Shown here piece after piece: positions 1-10,408 of a DNA stretch of 64,000 nt (its first letter is position 1; the number at the start of each line of letters is the position of its first letter). Source of the DNA: Benincasa hispida (taxonomy: Eukaryota; Streptophyta; Magnoliopsida; Cucurbitales; Cucurbitaceae); the NCBI RefSeq assembly GCF_009727055.1, contig NC_052359.1, positions 11,834,771 through 11,898,770 on the forward strand, in the 5' to 3' direction. The notes beneath the pieces were generated by a model. The model ran no database searches, was not told the origin of the DNA, and saw only the letters and a list, made by a program, of their open reading frames with translations. Position numbers and translations under genes: made by a program.

Positions 1-1299
1 TATATCCATAACGGTTGGGCATATTCTTGCCATTTATAATGGAAATAATCTTTTATCTATTTATATAAAATCACATGGTATGTTATAGATGGGGAGAATT
101 TGAATCCATTCAAATTTTTTTAGGCCATGTGAAAAATGAAAATACATCATCTCGTCGTTTATAAGGAATATAATGAAAAAAAAAGTTTTGAAAAAAATGT
201 CATGGAAAATATCAATTTACAACACTAAATTTTAACGACAAAGATTTTGCATATGGAAGAAGTTGATTTTGTTTTATTAATATGTCATAATAAAAATAAA
301 TTAAACATTAACTATGGTAAGTTAATTGCATTTGAAGTTAACTTTGATTAATTTTATACTTTATGATTGGATAAAATTGTTAAAAGAAATCACACGGGAA
401 GAACTCAACAAAAATATCATTTATTTATATGTTTGTAATACTAAACACATACACAATCATTTATTTTAAGGAAGCCTAATAAAATTTTCAAACATAGACA
501 AACGTAGTTATCTTTTATTCTTAGAGAATTTTCTTTTCAGTTATATTATTCTCTAGTCATTCTTAATTTCAAGCTTCTATAAACCTTAAATCAGCTTGTT
601 GGCATTGATCTACGTAAGGTAACAACTCCTAATCTTCACTTGACAACAATAAATTTGTTTTACGGAGAAGAACGTGACATACAAAACAAATTAAATGGAG
701 ACTTGCACATTAATGTATTGCTTGCTACACACACTTAGATGCACAAGTCATAGAGTGAAAAATGTAGCAAGCTAGATGTTTTAGAATGAGAATAAACGAA
801 CTTACTTCTATTCGAGTCATAATAATGTATTTATATGAAGTTTGATCAAGGATTTAAAATCAAGACTTCAATTTTAGACTAGGCTAATTTTCGAGTCACT
901 GAATCAAGGTCGTTGCATAATTTTTATACCATGTAATACCACAATTGTACGATATCCAAGTTTTAATATAACATAAATTGAGCTACTCTAGTATCGCCTT
1001 TAGGATTGGGTGAGCTCATTAACATGAGCCAATTTTTGTTAACCAATTGCATGGCTAAAGGTTGTGTTGACATGAGAATGTGAATAGGACTCCTTTCGAA
1101 GTCTTAAGCAAATGGCCTAGCATGTTATTGAAAACTAGACCGTAATGTTCGTTTCATAATTAATTACTTTGCATGAGATTCAATGGGCTTCAGAAAGTTA
1201 GTTGGCATCTTTAAATTCTTGGCTTGAGGTTATACATGAACATTAATTAATTCTTGAATAATTTAAGACGATAATTCAATTGGTGAAGTCAATTTTTTA
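1..1299. other. AT-rich intergenic DNA, nothing recognised
   Basis: No reading frame, RNA gene or clear repeat is supported here. The stretch is AT-rich with short A and T runs, as in the rest of the spacer DNA in this window. Confidence 0.6.
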
Positions 1300-1539
1300 G
1301 GACCCATTTGATAACGTTCTTATTTCTTGTTTCCTGTTTCTGTTCTGCTTTCTTCTTTTGAAAAAAAAAAATAACTTGTTTGATAACTATTCTCGTTTCT
1401 TATTTCTAAAATTTGAGAAACATTTCTAAAAATGAGGCCAAATTTGAGAAATTATAAAAAGTAGTTTCTCCCTATTTCATTTCTATTATATATAATTCTA
1501 TTTCTAATAATAATCAAAATTTGGACTTGGCATAGTTGA
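1300..1539 (+). repeat. Left arm of a terminal-inverted-repeat element (MITE-like)
   Basis: The arm begins GGACCCATTTGATAACG after TTA. A similar terminus in inverse orientation ends at 13871 (read on the minus strand: GGGCTCTGTTTGATAACG) and is followed by TTA. Both arms also repeat the GTTTGATAAC motif once more internally (near 1378 on the left, near 13780 on the right). I infer one TIR element, or two related ones, interrupted by the copia element that starts at 1540. The family looks related to the MITEs at 21381 and 30746, whose termini also read TTAGGnCC(n)TTTG. The transposon superfamily is not established. Confidence 0.45.
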
Positions 1540-1761
1540 TGAAAGAATAGTGTGATATGGGCTTGATTATGGGCTTTTCCTTTTGGTTGATTATGAAATT
1601 TTTCCTTATTTTATCATTGGTTGTTTTTCTGTTTTTCCTACCAATTAGGTCCTTACACGTGCTACTCATTGTAGCCTTTATATTGTGCCTTTGCTTAATG
1701 ACATTTGCAAGAGGAATATTTTTCCATTCTTTTCGTCTTCCTTTTTCACTATCATTCTTTA
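1540..1761 (+). repeat. 5' LTR of the plus-strand copia element
   Basis: The sequence starts TGAAAGAATAG and matches 10175-10399 with scattered substitutions, for example TGTGATATGGGC here versus TATGATGTGGGC there. It ends ..ATCATTCTTTA directly before the primer binding site. The divergence between the two LTRs indicates that the insertion is not recent. Confidence 0.9.
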
Positions 1762-1773
1762 TGGTATCAGAGC
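1762..1773 (+). promoter_or_regulatory. Primer binding site for initiator tRNA-Met
   Basis: TGGTATCAGAGC, the standard plant copia primer binding site, follows the 5' LTR with no spacer. It is complementary to the 3' end of initiator methionine tRNA, the usual primer of reverse transcription in this family. Confidence 0.9.
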
Positions 1774-1799
1774 TTTGAAGCTCTTCTTCAGTTGCTTCA

Positions 1800-3150
1800 A
1801 TGAATCTTGGTGAGGACACTTCTTCCTCAAAGGATGATGAACAACAAAACATTACCCCTTCTACTCCAGTAGCTAGGCCGGTGATTGTATCTTCTCCTAT
1901 ACTGCCCAGGCCTCAGGTAACGAGTGTTCCAAATTTTTCAGTTATCCCCGATTTCGTATGCGATCTTCTTCGCCCAGACCTCAAAATTTTCATCCAATCC
2001 ATTCTTTAATCAACCACTGGTTTATTTCAATCCTCAACAACAATTTCTTGCCCCTTAAAGTTTATCCTCCTCAATTTATTCTCAGACCTAACTTCCCCAA
2101 TATTCTCCTAACTCCTCATTTGTTTCCTCAGCAGTTTGCCCCCAATCCCTATCCATCCTTACCCCAGCCTCTTACTGTTAAGTTGAATGATACCAACTTC
2201 CTGCTATGGAAAAAACAGCTATTGAATGTTGTCCAAGCCGATGGTCTTGAGGATTTTTTGAATCGTACGGTTCCTACTCCTCCTAAGTTTCTAGATGCCA
2301 ATAATATACAATTGAATCCAAAATTTCAAGCATTGAAAAGGTACAATAGCTTTATTATATGTTGGATATATTCCTCTTATCCGAAGAAAAGACGGGTGAA
2401 ATTGTTAATTCAAATTCTATTGATGATATTTGGAATTCTTTGCAAAAATCTTATGATTCTAAAGCTACTGCTTGTATAATGAGTCTAAAGTCTCAGTTAC
2501 AACATATTACGAAAGTCTCAATTACAACATATTACGAAAGATGGCTTGTCTGTTGGTCAATACTTGTCTCAAATTAAGGATGTTGCTGATAAATTTAGTG
2601 TTATTGGAGAACCTATTTCTTATCTCGATTATCTTGCACATATATTAGATGGTTAAAGCAGTGAGTATAATGCTTTTGTTACGTCTATACAAAATCTTTC
2701 TGACAATCCTTCTATCAAAGATGTGAGGAGTTTATTATTAGCTTATGTGGCCAGAATAGAAAAACAGAATGCGGTTGATCAGCTGAATATTACTCAAGCT
2801 AATTTTAGCCGATTTTCCTTTCAACACAACAATAAGCGCAATGCCTCGTGTTGTCCCCTCTCTAATCAACCTTTCCCTATTTTTCCCTCCCCTGCCTTTT
2901 CACAAATATCTTCTTCTACACCACCTAGTGTTCTTGGTCGCCATTCCTTTAACCAAAAATGGCCTTCTAGACCTCCTTCCTCCAAACCTCAATGCCAACT
3001 TTATTACTAGTTTGGTCACATTGCACCAAATTGTTATCAACTCTACTTTTGCTCATCCACACACCAACCCACAAGCTCATATTTCTTCTTTCCAGCCATC
3101 TAACTCTGCCCCTATGACTGATAATCCATCTGTTTAGTATTCTAATTTTC
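1800..3150 (+). pseudogene. copia gag remnant
   Basis: The ATG at 1800 opens a Ser/Pro/Gln-rich N-terminus. After a frameshift near 1960 comes the conserved gag core, with LTVKLNDTNFLLWKKQLL near 2175-2230. Later segments carry the usual gag phrases SVGQYLSQIKDVADKFSVIG (about 2550-2610) and YLDYLAHILDG with a stop at 2656. The nucleocapsid CCHC knuckle at about 2993-3037 reads C-x2-Y-..-GH-x4-C, so its second Cys is Tyr, and a stop codon follows within the knuckle. A 25-bp direct duplication (2491-2515, 2516-2540) adds a frameshift. The gene is dead. Confidence 0.85.
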
Positions 3151-3164
3151 AATATCCGAATGAA

Positions 3165-3346
3165 GGTTGATTTATGGATTCTGGAGCTACTCATCATCTT
3201 TTCCTTGATGCATCCAATTTCTTCAATCCTATGCCTTATCAGGATGGTGAACATGTGACAGCTGGTAATGGTAAGCAAATTTTCATTTTTTCTATTGGTC
3301 ATGTTTACCTTCCTTCATTTAATAAGTCTATTTGTCTTCAGCATGT
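3165..3346 (+). pseudogene. copia protease remnant, cut by an LR1 insertion
   Basis: The reading frame from 3174 contains MDSGATHHLF, the aspartic protease motif of copia polyproteins (normally W-x-DSGAT/SxH), followed by the expected VTAGNGK and HVYLP segment. The frame runs into the nested LR1 repeat after CAGCATGT and resumes at 5278 with the expected LYTPAISK continuation, so the host codons abut across the insertion. Confidence 0.85.
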
Positions 3347-5277
3347 TGAAGAAAACATTGAAGGCCCTTGAGCGAAAAACGGGATCGGACCCAAACCCAA
3401 AATTTACATAATTAAATTTTTACAGCAAATAAAACAGAAATTATGCATCTATAATTAATTTACAGTATGCTTGAGAAGATTGTAGAAAAATAATTGTGTT
3501 TAGAAACCTTTACCTTTGAAGAATCGTTCTTTAAAAAAAAAAAAAAAACTTTGAAGCTAAAGAACAACACCACGATGGAAACCTTGTATTCTCTGGGTGA
3601 GAATCCAAGAATTTTGTGTGTGCTTTGGCTATTTTGGAAGAGGAAAAATTAGAGGGAAGAGATCAAGAGAGTAGGGTAGCTTGAGAGAAAAATTACAAAA
3701 TCCTTTGGTAATTTTTCTTTTTGTAATTTTTCTTCAAGAAGAAGAAGAATGAATAACCATTCTTCCCACTATCACATACTAGAGAGAAAAAAAGGGAGTT
3801 ATCCTCCCTAAAATTATTTTTAAAATAAAATTAATAAAACAAATTAATCTTAATAAAAAGTTTAACATATATTTATATGATAACTACTTTATCATATAAT
3901 ATATATATTAAACTATATGTTATATCAAATATAACATATAATCTATAGTTTAATATTGTATTCAATACATATAATCTATAGTTTAATTCTCTTAACAACA
4001 ATATTTAATATAAATCTCATTTATATTTAATTTAATTATATGGATCCAATTCACATAATTAATATTTGAATCATATTCAAATATTTATTTCCTCTCAAAT
4101 AAACTTTATATTATAATGTATCAAGTACATTATATCATATATAATCAGATCAAATTAATTATATCACATATAATTAATTCCCTCAATCAATTTGAACAAT
4201 TCAACCTAATCCAAAAATTGATTCTCATTAATTTTCATTGAGCTATAGAGGAGACCTCATGAACCCAAGCTCCAACTGTACGTGAATAATTAATTAAACT
4301 CTTTAATTAAATTATTCACCATCTATTAACTATCGGACACTCCACTAAAGATCGATAGTTGTACTCTTCGTACTATAGATATATTTCTATGTCCATTGGA
4401 TATAACCGGTCTACAGTACAATGACCCTTCACAAATTGCTCGTAAGTACAACTGGGCCAAAATTATCGTTTTGCCCCTATAGTTACATCTAACTCCTTAA
4501 GTACCATTGATCCCTTTAATAAACAATAAATCATAGTCCAACTATGACCAAACCCCTCTCGGGCCAGGAAAGGGTGTGACACCACATTGTTCAAGCTTTG
4601 AAATCAGCCCTTAATGGAGCAATTTATCTACTTATCCCGACATTGGAAAAGGAGTAAATTCCTTCTTGTGTAGCTGTGTTCCCAGCTCCCCAATCAGACG
4701 AATCCTCAAAATGATAGACTTGTTAAGTCGGCGATCTAGCCACTCTCACCCATACAAATCAAAGGACTGTCTTCATAGGCAGAAGTTCACAACTCACTCA
4801 AGATTCAGGTCATGTCACCTATGGTCATTCTGGTGAAATGTAAGTCTCTATTATGAACGACTTTATATAATAAGACTAAACATATCGTGGTCTGGTCTTA
4901 TTTAAACTCTTTTGTATAGAATACTCTCACTCACATGTCTTTAGATGAATGATCAGGGTCAAATCATTTGTAGCACTTTACAACAATTGTAACATCTATA
5001 AAGCAGATCGTACTCGTAGTGTCACTAGGATAAGGTATACAACCTTATTCATCTACTACAGACCATTTAGGATATCACTTAAACATGATCCATCATGTAT
5101 GTCTCTACATACATATTTAAGCTACAAGATAACCTTGGATGTTAGTTTATTAGCTTGTGGGTTTAATGCAACTAAATGTCAAATAAAACATCACAAATTT
5201 TATTAGATAAATAAGATGTTTGTACAATACAATTACAAACTATAGGACCCTACAAGATTTAGAACGTCAACCCCAAC
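3346..5277 (-). repeat. LR1 copy a, LTR-like interspersed repeat nested in copia
   Basis: This non-coding stretch of about 1.93 kb reads 5' to 3' on the minus strand from GTTGGGGTTGACG (at 5277) to TTCTTCAA (at 3346). It matches the other LR1 copies along its length, including the ACTCCTTAAGTACC, CTCACCCATACAAATCAAAG and TTCAGGTCATGTCACC blocks. It has AATAAA-like sequence close to its 5' end and no coding capacity. I infer a solo LTR of a larger retrotransposon, because TG(T)TGGGG at one end and single-LTR length fit that. I find no clean target duplication here. The open frame at 4949-5206 is chance. Confidence 0.75.
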
Positions 5278-6425
5278 ACTTTATACTCCTGCTATTTCAA
5301 AACGTCTTATAGTATTGCTCAGTTTCTTAATGATAATCAAGCCTATGCTGAATTTTATGCTTCTTTTTTTCTTGTCAAGAATCTCACGTCTAAGAGGATA
5401 TTACTCCAGGGACTACTTCTGAAGATGGTTTATATAAATTAAATCTAGTTGCCCGTTTGTTATCTTCCTCTTCTACTCATCGGACTACTTCTTTCATCTC
5501 CACATTCAATCATTCTCCAACTTGGCATCTTCAGTTGGGGCATCCAGCAGCTCCCATTTTAAGATTTGTTTTGTCTCAGTGTCATTTAACTTCTTTTGGT
5601 GTACATACGCTTTGCACTGCTTGTCATGTTGCTAAGAGTCATCGTATTCCTTTCTCTAGTGCTACAACTAACTATTGCATCTTTTCAACTTGTTCACTCT
5701 GATGTATGAGGTCTTTCTCCTCAAATCTCAGTAAATTAAGCTCATTTTGTTATCTTATTTGTCAATGATTTTACTCATTTCTCTTGGTTATATCTTCTAC
5801 GAACTAAAGATGAAGCTCTTCTTTGTTTTTTAAATTTTAAACAGCTTGTAGAAACATAATTCAACACTAAAATTACAAGCCTTCAAACAAATTGAGGGGG
5901 AGGGGGGGGTGAATTTCAACATATTTCCTTTCTCTTATGTTCCTATAACATTATACATCATATTTCTTATCCCTATACCCCTAAAAAAAATGGTCAGGTT
6001 GAATGTAAACATCGTCATATTATTGAAACAGGTTTATCCCTTCTTGCTCATTTTCATATTCCTCTTAATTTTTGGGGTTTTCCTTTCAAACTGTTGTTTA
6101 CCTTATCAATCGACTTTCAACTTATGTCCTTTCTAACTCCGCTCCTTATCAACAACTTTACGATCATCTACTTGACTATTCCATCATTCGATCATTTGGT
6201 TTTGCTTGTTTTTCTTTTCTTCGTCCTTACAATTTGCACAAACTTCTTTTTCATTCTACTGAATGCATTTTTCTTGGTTATAGCACAAATCACAAGGGTT
6301 ATTTATGTCTTGATCCTTCCTTTGGACGATTGTATGTTTCTAGACATGTTGTTTTTAATGAAAACAACTTTCTTTATTCTTGCTCTCAACTTTTCATTTT
6401 GGCAAACTCAAAAGTTACCATTCGG
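5278..6425 (+). pseudogene. copia pre-integrase zinc finger and integrase remnant
   Basis: After the LR1 copy the copia polyprotein continues with LYTPAISK, then the GAG-pre-integrase block with WHLQLGHPA and CTACHVAKSHRIPF (about 5520-5655), an H..H..C..C zinc site. The DDE integrase core follows: the DVWG region near 5700, FVNDFTHFSWLYLLRTKDEA near 5757-5815, and PYTPKKNGQVECKHRHIIETG (about 5970-6030), which includes the catalytic Glu context. Then come the ECIFLGYSTNHKGYLCLDP and VSRHVVFNE segments (about 6255-6360). Several frameshifts, stops and a G/A-rich interruption near 5893 break it. LR1 copy b cuts it at about 6430. Confidence 0.85.
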
Positions 6426-6799
6426 ATCAATTTAAGGATCTCTTACCAAAGAGTTCCATGAGCACGTTCGGATCGCTCCGATCTCATCGTGACCGATATA
6501 CACAATATATATTCAAACGTACAGTTATGCAAACAAATCTTAATTATAGGCATGCTATGAACAACAAAATAACAAGGGAATGAGTTGCCATACCAGTTGA
6601 AGACGGTCTTCAAATTTTGGAACTCAACGCAGTGGAACCCTCCACCCGATCAACCAACGCCCAGCAGCAGTGCCAACTACAGCTGCACGAACACGAATGC
6701 CGCAGGGACGACACCACCAGAAAAGAGCCCTGGGTACTCTTGGAGTTAGAACCTAAAGCATGGTCTTTGGTGAATTTGGTAGAAGAAGGAAGAAGCACG

Positions 6800-7029
6800 G
6801 ATCGTGTAGGCGATAAGCAAGTGGGAGGGAAAAAGGCGCTATCGCATAGCATGATGCTTATCGTTTAGGAGACACTACACGATCGTGTAGGTTTTATTGA
6901 ATGGCCGTTTAAAAAATGGTATACAATCGTTTAGCAAAATTGGCACACTGTATGATCGTTTAGAGAAGCTATCTGATCGTGTAGGAATTGGTCTGCGATC
7001 GTATAGGCGTGAGGTGGACGATCGTTTAA
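6800..7029 (+). repeat. Degenerate 22-bp-periodic GATCGTKTAG array
   Basis: The 10-base core GATCGT(G/T)TAG or a near match starts at 6800, 6840, 6859, 6881, 6903, 6925, 6954, 6975, 6997 and 7020. Spacings are mostly 19-23 bases. The core is the conserved part; the 12-base linkers vary. It lies inside LR1 copy b and I do not see it in the other copies in the window. It could be a U3-type enhancer array of the repeat or a minisatellite; no function can be assigned from sequence. Confidence 0.8.
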
Positions 7030-7746
7030 ACATAGAGCATATGCTTATAAAATGAAACAATTTCATTTTTATTTCATCAGTTACAATAACTGATGTTGCC
7101 CCACTAACCCATGTCCAAACGTGATTTTTTGATTAATTATCATATAATTAACCAATTAAATATTAATAAATATAATCATATTATATTTTTATCCTATAGT
7201 TTGATATCACATATCTACTATAGTATTTTCTCCTCTACTTGATATAAATCATATTTATATCTAATTTCCTCCAAAATAATATATCTCATACATTTAGCCA
7301 ATTATATCATATATAATTAACCAGTCCAATTATATCATATATAATCAAACTTCCTCTTGTCAATTTGAACATTTCAAATTAACCCAAACACTGGTTCTTG
7401 ACTTTATCCAAGCTACCCAAGGGACTTAATGGACCTGTGGCTCGAAGTTCCAATGGTCCGTGAATAGCTGACTAAACTCTTTAGCCACGAGATCCAGCAT
7501 CCGTTAACTGTCAGGCATTCCACTAAAGATCAACAACTGAACTCTTCTTACCACAGATATATTTTTGTGTCCATCGGATATAACCAATCATGAGTACGAT
7601 GACCCTTCACAGATGCTCGTAGGTACAGTTAGGCCAAATTACCGTTTTGCCCCTGTAGTTACATCTCACTCCTTAAGTACCACTGATTCCTTTAATGAAC
7701 AATACAACATAGTCCAACTATGTGTGAACACCTCTCGGGCCAAGAG

Positions 7747-7784
7747 CTGTCTCTTATACACATCTAGATGTGTATAAGAGACAG
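7747..7784. other. Tagmentation mate-pair junction adapter left in the assembly
   Basis: CTGTCTCTTATACACATCT (7747-7765) is followed at once by AGATGTGTATAAGAGACAG (7766-7784). Each is the 19-base Tn5 transposase mosaic end used in tagmentation library kits, here head to head, a perfect 38-bp palindrome. That arrangement is the circularisation junction of tagmentation mate-pair libraries. Neighbouring LR1 copies have about 41 other bases at this place. It is a technical contaminant, not genomic DNA. Confidence 0.95.
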
Positions 7785-8460
7785 CATTAAGAGAGCAATC
7801 TATCTACTTACCCCTGCCTCGGGGAAGGAGTGGATTTCATCTTGTGTAGCTGAGTTCCCAGCTCCCAAATTAGACAAATCCCCAAAATGGTAGGTTTGAA
7901 TTGACGATCTGACCACTCGCACCCATACTAATCAAAGGACTGCCCTCAATGGCAAGAGTTCCCAACTCACTCAGGATTGAGGCCATGTTACCTATGGTCA
8001 CCCTAGTGAAGTGAAGTCTCTGTCATAAACAGTGTTATATAACGAAACGTTAATACTTCGTGGTCAGGTTTATACAAACTCTTTATATAGGACACCTCTG
8101 CTCGCATGTCCTTAACACGAATGATCAGGATCAGGCCATCTGTGACAAGTCATAACACTTGTGTTCATTCCACAAAGCAGGCTGCATCCGCAACGTTACC
8201 AGGATTCCCTCCTATATCCATATACTACAAACTATTTTGGTTATCACTCAAGACATGATCCACTTGTATGTAACCACATACATGCTTGAGTCACATACAA
8301 ATAACCAAGGATTTTATGTTTATTGGTTTGTGGTAAAGTAAAACAAGCAACTGAGCAAAAAACAAGATGTGAAGTAAATATCATATATTATACAACACAA
8401 GCGTTCGTACAATCCGTTTACAAACTACAGGACACGAGACTTTAGGGCATCAATCTCAAC

Positions 8461-9450
8461 ATGGATCACTCTGTTTATACTTCCACTCCCTTTCATATTC
8501 TTCTTTTCCCTATTGTTTCCTCCAATTCCTTGCCTTTTAGTTCCCCTGCCCCTTCTTCAACCCCCTCAGTACCCTTGGCTTTTCTCCTTTATCTCTAAAG
8601 GAGGTTGGTCCTCTTTTGTCCCTATCTATCCCTACTTCTTCCACTATCTCTCCTACTTGTTCAACACCTTCTTGCTCACTTTCTTATCTTGTTCTTTCTC
8701 AGTCTACCCTTCATCCCCACAGATTACCATCCATTCTTCTTCAACCTCTCCTACCTCTACTTCCTCTTCTTCACCTTCTGATGTTTCCTCTTCTCTTCCT
8801 CATAACTCTTCTTCTTTCCCTTCTCTCATTCATAATTTTCCTTTACCTATTTCTTTACTACAACCATCTACCAATGTCCATTCTATGATCATAAGGTCCA
8901 AATATGGCATCTTCAAACCTAAAGTTTGGACTGTCTAATCTAGCCTTCTTCCTTTGTTACCTACAGAACCAAAAACGTTTTGTGAGGCTGTAAAATGTGT
9001 TGAATGGAAAGAGGCTATGGCTAGAGAGTATCAAACTCTAGTTCAGAATAACGCTTGGGTTCTTGTTCCTTTTTCACCTCATCATAAAGTTATTTCTTGT
9101 AAATGGGTGTTTAAGATTAAACTTAAATAGAATGGAGATATTGAGAGGTATAAGGCACATTTAGTTGCTTGTGGCTATGATCAGTCTTATGGCATCGATT
9201 ACTTTGAGACGTTTAGTCCTGTTGTGAAGCCAACAACTATCCGGATCATTCGAAGTCTTGTTGTTCAGTTTGATTCGCATATTGAGCAATTGGATGTGTA
9301 TAATTCCTTTCTAAACGGTGATCTTCATGAAGTTGTATATATGACACAATCTCCTAGTTTTGTTGATAAAGAACATCCTCTCATGTTTGCAAGCTTACAA
9401 AAGCACTACACGGTTTGAAACAAAGTCCCCGCGAGTGGTTTCTTAAATTG
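8461..9450 (+). pseudogene. copia hinge and reverse transcriptase N-terminal remnant
   Basis: The segment opens with a Ser/Thr/Pro-rich hinge (about 8500-8880), then HSMIIRSKYGIFKPK, the usual lead-in to the copia reverse transcriptase. The RT follows: FCEAVKCVEWKEAMAREY, NNAWVLVP, CKWVFKIK, then a stop at 9128, then YKAHLVACGYDQSYGIDYFETFSPVVKPTTIR and LDVYNSFLNGDLHEVVYM (about 9285-9345). Stops after HYTV and elsewhere kill the frame. This is the palm and fingers part of the polymerase that copied the element. Confidence 0.85.
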
Positions 9451-10174
9451 AATACTTGTTTACTTCAATTGTGGCATTAAAATCTGACAGCTTTATGTTT
9501 GTGTATAATCAGAATTTGACTATTATTATTTTGATATATGTAGATGATATTCTTGTTGTAGGAAATTGCTTGAAGCGTATTCAAAAGTTCATCTCCTCTC
9601 TTAATGACTTATTTGTTTTAAACGATTTGGGTGACTCATTCTATTTTCTAGGTATTGAAGTTAAGCATTCTGTTGAGTTTTACATCTATCTCAATCGAAA
9701 TATATTTCTAGTTTACTTAAAAGGGCTTAAATGTCTACTTGTAAGTCAATGACTACTCCAATGGTTACTGGAACAGTTTTATCTCTTATTAGTGGTTCTT
9801 TGTTTGAGGATGTAATGAAATATCCAAGTATTGTTGGTGCACTTCAGTATTGCACCTTGACATGCTCTAATTTGATTTTTTTTTTTTTTTTTTGTCAACA
9901 AAGTTTGTCAGCTTCTTCATCCGTTGGTTTCTCTTCTTCGTCGGTGCCTTTGTTGTTATGTGACAACATCAGTGCCACCTTCTTAGCAACAAATCCCATT
10001 CCTCACCAATGGACTAAATACTTTGAAATTGATTTCCATTTCATCCACGAACATGTCTTGTGCAAGCGACTGTTAGTCCAGTTTGTTCCATCTAAAGACC
10101 AGATTACCTTTTCTCGCTTTTGTTGTCTCAGAACCAAGCTTAGTGTGCAATCCCCTACTTCACTTGTGAGAGGA
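9451..10174 (+). pseudogene. copia reverse transcriptase C-terminus and RNase H remnant
   Basis: YVDDILVVG (about 9536-9562) is the catalytic YVDD box of reverse transcriptase. LNDLGDSFYFLGIEV and the CKSMTTPMV connection follow. After GALQYCTLTCSNLIF the sequence enters an 18-T run (9879-9896) and resumes with SASSSVGFSSSS and LLCDNISATFLATNPI, the C-terminal RNase H block, followed by FHFIHEHVLCKRLLVQFVPSKDQI. The middle of RNase H is missing, so there is an internal deletion at the T run. The purine tract and 3' LTR come directly after. Confidence 0.85.
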
Positions 10175-10399
10175 TGAAAGAATAGTATGATGTGGGCTTG
10201 ATTATGGGCTTTTCCTTCTAGTTGATTATGGGCTTTTTTCTTATTTTATCATTGGTTGTTTTTCTATTTTTCCCTACCAATTAAGTCTTTACACGTGCTA
10301 CTCACTGTAGCCTTTATATTGTACCTTTTCTTAATGATATTTGTAAGAGGAATATTTTCCCGTTATCTTTTCTTCTTCCTTCTTCACTATCATTCTTTA
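10175..10399 (+). repeat. 3' LTR of the plus-strand copia element
   Basis: This is the direct repeat partner of 1540-1761. It starts TGAAAGAATAG after the GTGAGAGGA purine tract and ends ..ATCATTCTTTA at 10399. GTTG(C) after it resembles the sequence before the 5' LTR. LR1 copy c begins ten bases further on. Confidence 0.9.
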
Positions 10400-10408
10400 G
10401 TTGCTAGT

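Larger units (their letters stand above)
6431..8462 (-). repeat. LR1 copy b, with a GATCGTKTAG array and an adapter artefact
   Basis: The right two thirds match the other LR1 copies. The minus-strand 5' end is near 8460 (..CAATCTCAAC on the plus strand). The left third (about 6600-7060) is unlike the other copies: it is GC-richer and carries the GATCGTKTAG array. GGATCA occurs at 6425-6430 and 8463-8468, a possible target duplication. At 7747-7784 about 41 bases present in other copies are replaced by two head-to-head transposase mosaic ends. No coding role is supported for the frames at 6610-6868. Confidence 0.7.
1540..10399 (+). mobile_element. Ty1/copia LTR retrotransposon, degenerate, with two nested insertions
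   Basis: Two direct repeats of about 222 and 225 bp (1540-1761 and 10175-10399) flank gag, protease, integrase, reverse transcriptase and RNase H remnants in copia order. A primer binding site TGGTATCAGAGC directly follows the 5' LTR and a purine tract GTGAGAGGA directly precedes the 3' LTR. The sequence TAGTTG occurs just outside both ends (1534-1539 region and 10398-10403), consistent with a target duplication; the exact LTR edge is therefore uncertain by 1-2 bases. LR1 repeats interrupt it at about 3346-5277 and 6431-8462. Removing them restores copia order. Short LTRs and the gag style suggest the Ale/Retrofit group (inference). Many stops and frameshifts make it non-autonomous. Confidence 0.9.

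Noticed and set aside
4949..5206. 85-codon frame in LR1 copy a
   Set aside because: The frame is not kept in the other LR1 copies.
6610..6868. Two overlapping open frames on opposite strands
   Set aside because: They lie in the foreign part of LR1 copy b, read the same DNA in both directions and show no family features.
6800..7029. GATCGTKTAG array as a CRISPR-like locus
   Set aside because: Cores of 10 bases with 12-base linkers are far too short, and the host is a plant.
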